Positions 57,721 through 64,000 of a stretch of 64,000 nt of DNA are shown piece by piece. Location of the stretch: NCBI GenBank assembly GCA_029717555.1, contig JAMDHS010000004.1, positions 1 through 64,000 of the forward strand. The letters are read 5' to 3'. Below the pieces are notes generated by a model, which was not told where the DNA came from, searched no databases, and worked only from the letters and a program-made list of their open reading frames with translations. The stretch's first letter is position 1. Every line of letters begins with the position of its first letter. The position numbers and the translations under genes are program-made. This stretch comes from Peribolospora baueri (lineage: Eukaryota; Basidiomycota; Peribolosporomycetes; Peribolosporales; Peribolosporaceae).

Positions 57721-58699
57721 ATGGCTGGGCCCTCTAGGGCAGTCGTGTCCTCTGTGCGCTCTCTTCACACCCCACGCCTGCAAGGTGAGCGTGGACACAA
57801 CAATTTCCAGTAAAAGTCATGATAGGACTCGATCTGATCTGTTATCTTGTGGTCCGCCTCACCGCATCACAGCTCTCCCCGTTCAACCCACCCACGTCCA
57901 CCTCCCTCTCTCTTATCTCCACCCGTCTACCAAGCCCACGAAGGAGCTCATCTCTTCCTCCGAACGCCTTCTTGTACCCCTCTCCTCTTCCATCTTCGAC
58001 CTGCACCCTCCACGGAACGACATCCTGCATGCCTGCGTAGTCCACCACCTTGACTCCCTCCGAGCGGGCACGGGGAGCACGAAGACGCGAGCCGAGGTGG
58101 CTGGATCAGGAAGGAAGGTGCGACCGCAGAAGGGGACGGGTAGGGCGAGGATGGGGCAGATCACGTCGGGTATCAACCGCGGCGGTGGCGTGATTCACGG
58201 TCCCAAGCCTAGGGACTTTGCCACGTCGCTCAACAAGAAGGTGCGCTTGGCCGGACTCCGATATGCGCTCAGCTCGAAATGGAGACAGGGCCAGCTTGCC
58301 GTTGTCCCCAACTTGGCTCTGCCCAGCCACAAGACCCAAGAGCTGTACAAGCTCTTGCGGGTAAAGGGGTGGGACGACGCGCTGTTCGTGACTGCGCCGC
58401 GAACGGAGGAGGACGGCATGACGATGGAGCAGGCCTCGCACGAGGAGACGTTGCGAAATTTTGTGCTGGCGACGGGCAATTTGCAGGACGTGGAATTGGT
58501 GGAGCTGGTGGAGGAGGAGCTGATCGTGTACGACGTGTTGAGGCGGAATCGGCTCATTCTCGACCTGGGTGCGCTGGAGCGGCTTGAGGAGAAGCTTAGC
58601 CCAAGGGAAGAGGAGGAGGACGTTTCGGTGCGGAGATCGGTTGGTCTGTCAGTGGACGAGGCGGCCACCGCCGGAGAGGCGAGTCCGGGGGCGGTCTAA
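57721..58699 (+). CDS. Mitochondrial ribosomal protein uL4m
   Basis: Two exons, 57721-57784 and 57873-58699, join in phase for 296 residues. Exon 1 encodes a Ser/Arg-rich presequence (MAGPSRAVVSSVRSLHTPRL) that fits mitochondrial import. The mature part contains NDILHACVVHHLDSLRAGTG, the conserved loop GSGRKVRPQKGTGRARMG and GGGVIHGPKPRDFATSLNKK, typical of bacterial-type L4 (yeast Yml6). The long basic loop lines the exit tunnel of the large subunit. The C-terminus has a lineage-specific acidic extension. Confidence 0.93.
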
Positions 58700-59311
58700 A
58701 GCCGGGCTTAGTAACTTACGTGGGAAGTATAGAAATGCAGCTCCGAGTAGTGTTATATGCTGTCCCAACGCCGAGGCTCTTCTTTTCGTCGAGAACGGCA
58801 TCGAACGACGTTTTGTCGGTGCCCACGCTGGAGCGCTCGACTGCGTAAATGAACGCAACGCAACGTCGCCGCCAGACTAGAAAGTTGGTTCGGACTCGAG
58901 TCTTTTGCGCCCGTTACATTCCCTTAGAACCTTCCCCGGCGTTTTTGTTATCTTCGCCAAATGGGGCTGCAGAAAGGGAGCCAGGTGGAGGCGCGAGTGG
59001 TCTCGAAGCGAAGGCGACCCAGCTCTTCCTTTGACGGGTAAGAGACACACTGACGTCCTGCGAGCGCAACCAGCCAAGCCTATCTATTATTTTTTTTTGT
59101 CTCACGGTCGCACCGAGGTCCGTCCGGGCGGCGATCGAAAGCCTTCGTCGGTCAACTACATGCGACTGGGGGACTCCCACGCGTGCCCTTTCGTCCTGGG
59201 CACCGCACAAGCTCCAGCGAAAAAGGCGGACAGCGCTGTCCCTTCCGACCGCCTACACCCCTTCTCCCTCCGACACAAGCGGAGATGACCGGACCAGTAG
59301 ACTAGAATCCC
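58700..59311. other. Gene-free stretch after the uL4m gene
   Basis: No recognisable coding region. A T run lies near 59090-59100. The 3' UTR of the uL4m gene should occupy the beginning. Confidence 0.5.
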
Positions 59312-59700
59312 ACAAGGGTAAGAGACTGCGGAGCAATGGGCGAATGGAAGAGGAGGGGACCATTGTGGTCTAGTGCGGCGTCAATAGAGCGTCGGTCGCG
59401 TCGTCTAATGTGAGGCGTCGGTCGCGTTTGAGCCGCAAAGGGGGTTGCGAGTGAGAGAGGTTGTTACAGAGCAACCAGCACCGGCCGAGGCAATACGGAC
59501 GTCAAGCGGCAGGAAGGTCAAGGAGTCTCGGGCACTCCTGGAATCTGAGGCTTCGGCCTTCGGCATCGGCACCTCCGTCACTTTCCAGAGCGTCTTCTGT
59601 GTTGGAACAAGAAGATCTTCCTTACGTAAGTGTCTGGGACATTACGTGAGCACTCACCCTTCGACCCTGGACTCGCCCCAGCTCGCTTCCCTGCGGCCAT
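59312..59700. repeat. Mosaic of repeat pieces shared with the 27-28.7 kb island
   Basis: Bases 59315-59425 match the outer end of the right arm of the large inverted repeat (shared GTCTAGTGCGG, GTCGCGTCGTCTAATGTGAG). Bases 59460-59560 match 28590-28690. Near 59658-59695 a further piece (CGACCCTGGACTCGCCCC) matches the arm interior in the other orientation. The order differs from the 27-28 kb locus, so the block is a rearranged or chimeric copy. Confidence 0.75.
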
Positions 59701-60057
59701 CCCGAGCTCTGGTGCTCACCTGCTCGGAAACGGGCCGACTCCTTAAATGAAACAATGCGCCCGCCGTTCAATGAGGCCGTGGAAGACGAGCATGGCCTTC
59801 TTCCAACTCCTTGCTCGACAACGCGGCCGACCCGGTGTGAACGCCCGCAGAGGAACGTTCTGAACCTCTCCTTCTGCTCATCCTTTGCTCTGCCGCTTCT
59901 CATCCAGCGATGATGGACGTCGCTGCCCCGCCCTCCGTCCTGAGTTCTCTTCTATAAATGACCGCCCCCTTCTCTCACTTCTTCCCGTCGTTCCCTCTCA
60001 CAGCCGTCCACTCCTCTCTTCTCTCACCTCTCTCCCTCGTCATTACAGCTAATCAAG

Positions 60058-60890
60058 ATGGACTACACCGCTCGTCATCCCCTCGCTTTCACCTCACCTT
60101 CGTCGTCTCCTTACCTGCCGTCCCATTCCAACGGACCCAGCAGCAGGTGCGAAACGTCGGAGGCCGGCGCTCGCTCGGCTTTCAATGACATCAGGCCCCT
60201 CCCGCCCGCCTTCTTTGCCCAAGTGGAGCGCTCCAACAAGCGACCTTTTGAAGAGGCCGACGGGTGCGCCAGCTCCCGAAACCGTCGGGCCCCCCCCATT
60301 GCGACACGCTCGCTCACTGATTTCTTCTTCTCCCTGCTTTTCCTCCTGCCTATCTCCATCGTCATCCTGTCCACCGTCCCTCCTTCCTCTTCGGCGCTTT
60401 TTTTTTCGCCTGTCAGCGAGGTGAGCGGTCACAGACGCGTTTCACTCGCTCGACGTTTAAGAGTCCAACCTGGTTTAATCATGCATATATGCGCGCTTCC
60501 CTGCCCCCCTGAAGGAGGCTGCGGACAAAGTCGGCCTCCTCATCAACGACCGCGGTCTGGACACCGCGATAAGGAACGCCTCGGCGTTTCTCGTTGATCG
60601 CTTCGGCCAAGTCCGGTCGTTCAACGTTTTAGAGGATGTCACATTGGGCGATCTCAAATCCGAAACATCCTTTTGGGGGTTGTGCGCGGGCTCGGGACCA
60701 CGGTGAGCGAGTCGCTGGTCCTTCGTCCTTCTGGGGATCCCGCAAATTAATTCAGCGAAGACGAGGACGCGGCGTACTCGGCCGTGTGCCTGGCTCTCTG
60801 GAAGCGGGTCCAGGCCCTGGACCTCATCATCCGGCGACAGGCCGAGCCGGGCGACTCTGGCGCGCGGTACGAAGCGGGCCACACCAACCT
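60058..60890 (+). CDS. Unrecognised protein, possibly three exons, ending in an inverted repeat
   Basis: A start in good context (AGATGGACTAC) opens exon 60058-60420 (MDYTARHPLAFTSPSSSPY), which has a hydrophobic stretch (FFFSLLFLLPISIVILSTV). It joins in phase to exon 60516-60702 (EAADKVGLLINDRGLDTAIR, VRSFNVLEDVTLGDLKSE). A GTGAGC there and a CAG acceptor at 60753-60755 lead to EDEDAAYSAVCLALWKRVQA, which is the left arm of a near-perfect inverted repeat. The 3' end is not clear. I do not recognise the family. It may be a host gene damaged by inverted duplication, or part of an unknown repeat; pyrimidine-rich upstream sequence supports a real promoter. Confidence 0.4.
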
Positions 60891-61063
60891 CGGCGATCGG
60901 CGTATCGCCAGCATTGCAGCCACCTTCAGGTTGGTGCGGCCCGCTCCGTACCGCGCGCCAGAGTCGCCCGGCTCGGCCTGTCGCCGGATGATGAGGTCCA
61001 GGGCCTGGACCCGCTTCCAGAGAGCCAGGCACACGGCCGAGTACGCCGCGTCCTCGTCTTCGC
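60755..61063. repeat. Nearly perfect inverted repeat: two 136-base arms, 37-base loop
   Basis: Left arm 60755-60890 and right arm 60928-61063 are reverse complements with two mismatches that I can see, both near the loop. Read in the matching direction each arm encodes DEDAAYSAVCLALWKRVQAL and DLIIRRQAEPGDSGARY. The outer boundary of the left arm coincides with a splice acceptor. Confidence 0.9.
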
Positions 61064-61349
61064 GGAGCCAGAAGACGCGAAGACCGCCGAAGTCGATCCC
61101 GCCGCTCCGGAGGTCCTCGATCTCATCGTCGGTTAGTTGTTCGATAACGTCTTCTGCCTTGACGGCCCCAAGATTGACGCGGTCTCCAATGTCAGGCGCG
61201 AGGAGGAGGTCGCTAGGATAGAGAAGGACCTCCACGCTGAGATCCTTAGCCCCAATGCCCTGCCACCTTCTAGAACTAGGGTCACACCTTTGTTTTGTCC
61301 GACAATAGCCCAGAAAAGCATAGTCACATGAAGGGGCGGAGCAGCGCAT
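60928..61349 (-). pseudogene. Minus-strand coding-like fragment sharing the arm sequence
   Basis: A minus-strand frame starting at 61349 reads LSVEVLLYPSDLLLAPDIGD, then EDVIEQLTDDEIEDLRSGG and FGGLRVFWLREDEDAAYSAV, running into the right arm of the inverted repeat. The composition is protein-like (acidic helices, no simple repeats), but the part after the arm passes through the loop into the other arm read backwards, so an intact protein is unlikely. The family is unknown. Confidence 0.4.
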
Positions 61350-61539
61350 CGAAAAGAACGCATTTTGCGTGTCGATGCGATCCTCAGAAACGCCTGGCAG
61401 CCGCCGAAAATGCCGAGGTGGCGTCCTGCGGGCAGTGGACTTTTATTTGTGGGTCCGGAAATCCCAGCCGCTCGTCGTGGCTTGGGACAGCCGGTCCAGC
61501 TAGTCTAGGCGGCGCCGGAGGGTTTCGAAAACGATCATA

Positions 61540-62070
61540 TGATCGCTGTATCCCTAACAAAAGCCGCGACCGCGCCTCCTGAGCCTCTGGACAACTACCC
61601 ACCTCATCACCCGGTTCCCTGTGCGACAACCGGACTAGCGTCAGCAATGCCACCAAGGACCACCGCCAGCGCGGCAGCAGCAGCCGCAGAATCAACCAAC
61701 GATCCTGTCGCCACTCTCGTCGAATAACTCTCCGACCGCGTCAAGGCTCTCGAGGAGGCAAATCGAAGCCAACGGGAAAAGCTTCGAGAGCTGGAGGAGG
61801 AGCGCGCAGTCCGGCGCGACACCCCCTCTTCCTCGCAGCCGGAGAGCCTTGCATCGCCGACCATCGCCAAGGAGCCTAGCCTCGACGGTGACGGAGGAAG
61901 AGGAGTGGAGACGAGAGGCAGGAGGAAGGGAAACCTGCAGGGTCAGGCGCTGATGGCAAGCTCGTCAGCAGGATCGATGGACGCGACGAGGCCAGGCAGC
62001 GACCAGGTCGAGAGGCGGAAGCGGCTGAGTGACGGAGGAGAAGAGGCGCCACCAAGAGCCAGGAGTTAGG
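61540..62070 (+). other. Broken coiled-coil coding fragment, possibly element-derived
   Basis: The translation on the plus strand includes MPPRTTASAAAAAAESTND and a coiled-coil stretch (VKALEEANRSQREKLRELEE) followed by Ser/Gly/Arg-rich sequence. This layout occurs in gag-like proteins of retroelements and also in unrelated genes. It is not intact. No other parts of an element were found beside it, so the origin is open. Confidence 0.35.
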
Positions 62071-62375
62071 ATGGCGTTTCACATGCGCACGGCGGGACAC
62101 ATCACGAGGGAGTGGGGGATGAAGTGGTATGGCTGGCTGCTCGCAATCCTCCTTCGAAGAGCAACGACATTTGCACAAATCCTGATGTGGCGGCGTGGAC
62201 GGCAGCAAGGGGCACAACGAAGCCGGCGGCGAAGGTGAACACGGCGTATGTGGTCACCACGGACGAGGGATCCAACTCTGTTTCTCTCATGTCGACCGGC
62301 CCGATGCTCCCGCCGAACAACCTGAGCAACAGCCAGACATGCAACGTGCCGCACATTCGACTCCGCGACATAATC

Positions 62376-62783
62376 TCATAAGACTGATTTCAAGCACCAG
62401 ACATGTCTAAAAAAACAGCATTGGTCGAGTCAGAAAAACACTCACATCCACCTGAAGCCGGACTCCTTCCATAGACGCGATGCAATGTGGTCCGCAATAA
62501 CCTTATTCCTCTCCGTTGCTGGGACATGGGCAGCAAGGGATAGCTCACTAGGAGAAAGCTGAATCTTGACATGGGATCCGAATTGGCCATTTTCGAAGTG
62601 TCGAGCCTTGCGTACGAGGGCCAGGAAGTCATGGAGCATGAAAACAGGCCTTTCGGCAAAAATGCGTTTTTGCCCATGGTGGTTGCATTGCGCATAGTAG
62701 TCACCTAAAAGGTTTTTTTGAGACCACTGGGATAAAGGAACCTCTTTCCCACATCTTCGGCAGAACCTGTTGTTGCCTTCCAT
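62376..62783 (-). CDS. Small zinc-ribbon-like protein of unknown function
   Basis: Two exons, 62783-62446 and 62406-62376, join in phase for 122 residues. The N-terminus MEGNNRFCRRCGKEVPLSQW followed by YYAQCNHHGQK gives a C-x2-C, spacer, C-x2-H pattern that fits a single zinc ribbon or finger. The middle is helical (PVFMLHDFLALVRKARHFEN) and the end is RLWKESGFRWIHVWCLKSVL. Basidiomycetes often carry families of short proteins with this kind of N-terminal finger close to repeats, but I cannot name one. The intron has a standard GTGAGT donor and a T-run before its AG. The gene lies between repeat pieces and the right-edge gene. Confidence 0.55.
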
Positions 62784-63246
62784 GGTCTCAAAGACGAAGG
62801 ATGTGTAGGTATTGAAGTGGTGCAGAAGGGAAAGGAGTGGTCGGAGGACAGAGGATGCCGCTCGGGCAAGCGACGACGACGACGACAGGGGAAAAAAAGA
62901 GACGTATGCGTGGCATCTCGTGACATAGCCCTAACTTTATTTTTCGGGGTGGGGTGCGTTTTGTGCGAGCGGTCGTGCGGCGGTGTCTAAATGAGTTATT
63001 CTGCGTCGTTCGAGCTCGGGTCGGGTGGGATGACGGTCTACCAGCTAGGAGGGATGGATGAGGAACGCTTCGGCTTTGCTTGTGGTTGGACCCACGTACT
63101 CTGTTGTTATCTTCTGTGAACCACGCGCCGAGACGCAATGCTTTTTGTTGCGCGAGCCGCCGAGAAATGTCGATCCCCATACGGGGAGCCTTGAGTGTTT
63201 CATTAACTGATTTATTTCGGATCGGCGCGGCGCTCCTACGCCTGTG
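62784..63246. other. Intergenic: zinc-ribbon gene promoter and 3' side of the edge gene
   Basis: No coding signal or repeat is recognised in these 460 bases. Confidence 0.5.
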
Positions 63247-64000
63247 TCACCGCTGCGCCACCGGTCGCAGGCCAGGGTTGCTACCGCTAGCCAATCCCAA
63301 CCCCGCCAATAGCTCTCCACCGCTCTTGATATTACTTCCTGCCTGTCGAGCGTCCTTGACTAGGGGGCGACGTTCGCCAGTGGTTCGGAGATGGGAAAAA
63401 GCTGTCGCTAGGGCGAGGCCGCCTAGACCCCACAGGGCGCCTTGGAAGAGGGGGGAGACAATCTGAAGGAGGGGGGATGGTGAGAGAGGATTGGAAGCAA
63501 AGAGAGATGCAGTGGATAAGAGGCCGACCAGATGTGGTTCCTGTGCAATGTGTCCTCTGAAAGAGTCAGACCGTTTGGCCGGTCGCTACCCACTTGGTCT
63601 CGAACGGTGACCCAGAGGAGAGGACCCCTTTTTCACAGCAAGCGAATACGCAAACGGAAAGGCGATGGGAGGTAAAAGCGAGAACAGGGATGGGGAAAAG
63701 AAAGGGAGCGGGAAAGAGGTAAGCAAACGAACGAACGCGAGAGTCGAAATGGGAGCGAAACGAGCGAGCAAGTAGGACAAGGCAAAACGTCAAGGGCTGA
63801 AACAAACAATAACCGACCATTCTATCCTCAGCGGCCCGAGCCAAAGCTTCGTCTTTCCGTCCCCTTGCCCTTCACCGCGCTTCTCGTCGTCCACGACGCC
63901 CTGCGCCCTCTTGCCTTCGTCGGGTCGGGCGTCGTGCACGAATCCACGAACGGAAGCGAGATAGGAGGACTCGAAGCGGAGGTCGGGGAGGGTGAGTTTC
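63247..64000 (-). CDS. DUF1770-like fungal protein, 5' part off the window
   Basis: Three exons are visible, 64000-63818 (cut by the edge), 63627-63594 and 63462-63247, joined in phase. The sequence reads LTLPDLRFESSYLASVRGFV, then a charged linker, LWLGPLRIEW, then GPLLWVTVRDQ, then IVSPLFQGALWGLGGLALA, and ends SNPGLRPVAQR. The block LPDLRFExSYL plus a later RDQ-hydrophobic-QG-W segment is the pattern I associate with a conserved uncharacterised family of fungi; the DUF number is from memory. One hydrophobic stretch near the end could be membrane-embedded. Function is unknown. The middle exon is only 34 bases and the donor before it (GTCGGT) is weak, but phase and motif continuity support it. 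Confidence 0.7.

Overview
The window reads as nuclear DNA of a GC-rich, intron-dense basidiomycete fungus. Genes lie close together on both strands. Most have 3 to 10 exons with GT-AG introns of about 50-210 bases, and the proteins best match fungal families (Zn2Cys6 and bZIP regulators, Spp1, Siz/PIAS, DUF1770-like). An Ustilaginomycotina or Pucciniomycotina yeast-like species is my guess, but the sequence does not settle it. Most exon structures below were worked out by hand by matching donor, acceptor and reading phase across exons.

Layout. 0-13.5 kb holds a NUFIP1-like snoRNP assembly factor, a bZIP regulator with a huge polyglutamine tract, an unrecognised coiled-coil protein and the Set1/COMPASS subunit Spp1/CFP1, all on the minus strand, then a divergent Rab5 GTPase. 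14.6-19.3 kb is a ten-exon Zn2Cys6 transcription factor. 20.3-24.8 kb has a single-pass membrane protein and an NmrA-like Rossmann protein. 24.8-29.2 kb is a repeat island: a broken Ty1/copia fossil, a large inverted repeat, repeat pieces that recur at 59 kb, and a tRNA-Gly(UCC) gene with a 26-base intron. 29.3-38.3 kb has a short-chain dehydrogenase, a NOSIP-type ubiquitin ligase whose first exon appears to be only the ATG, and a large ubiquitin-specific protease. 38.5-43.4 kb has a coiled-coil RING protein whose upstream region is tandemly duplicated, then about 2.7 kb without a recognisable gene. 43.4-58.7 kb has an unrecognised gene, an MFS (ACS-family) transporter, a SUMO ligase of the Siz/PIAS type, LSM1, a carrier-like protein, ribosomal protein uS9 (RPS16) and mitochondrial ribosomal protein uL4m. 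58.7-63 kb is a second repeat-rich stretch with a nearly perfect 136-base inverted repeat, a broken coiled-coil fragment and a small zinc-ribbon gene. The right edge cuts a DUF1770-like gene.

How the genes relate. Several neighbours share short divergent promoters (Spp1/Rab5, SDR/NOSIP, SIZ1/LSM1, RPS16/MRPL4). Four ubiquitin or SUMO genes fall between 31 and 53 kb, but each has an ordinary housekeeping homologue and I see no sign that they form one system. I found no biosynthetic cluster, CRISPR array or clearly new multi-gene system. The best leads are structural: the ATG-only exon, the acidic insert in Rab5, paired cysteine motifs in the bZIP protein, the duplicated RING-gene upstream region, the two inverted repeats and the dispersed repeat family. 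A few otherwise intact genes seem to need one-base frame corrections, which may be consensus errors.
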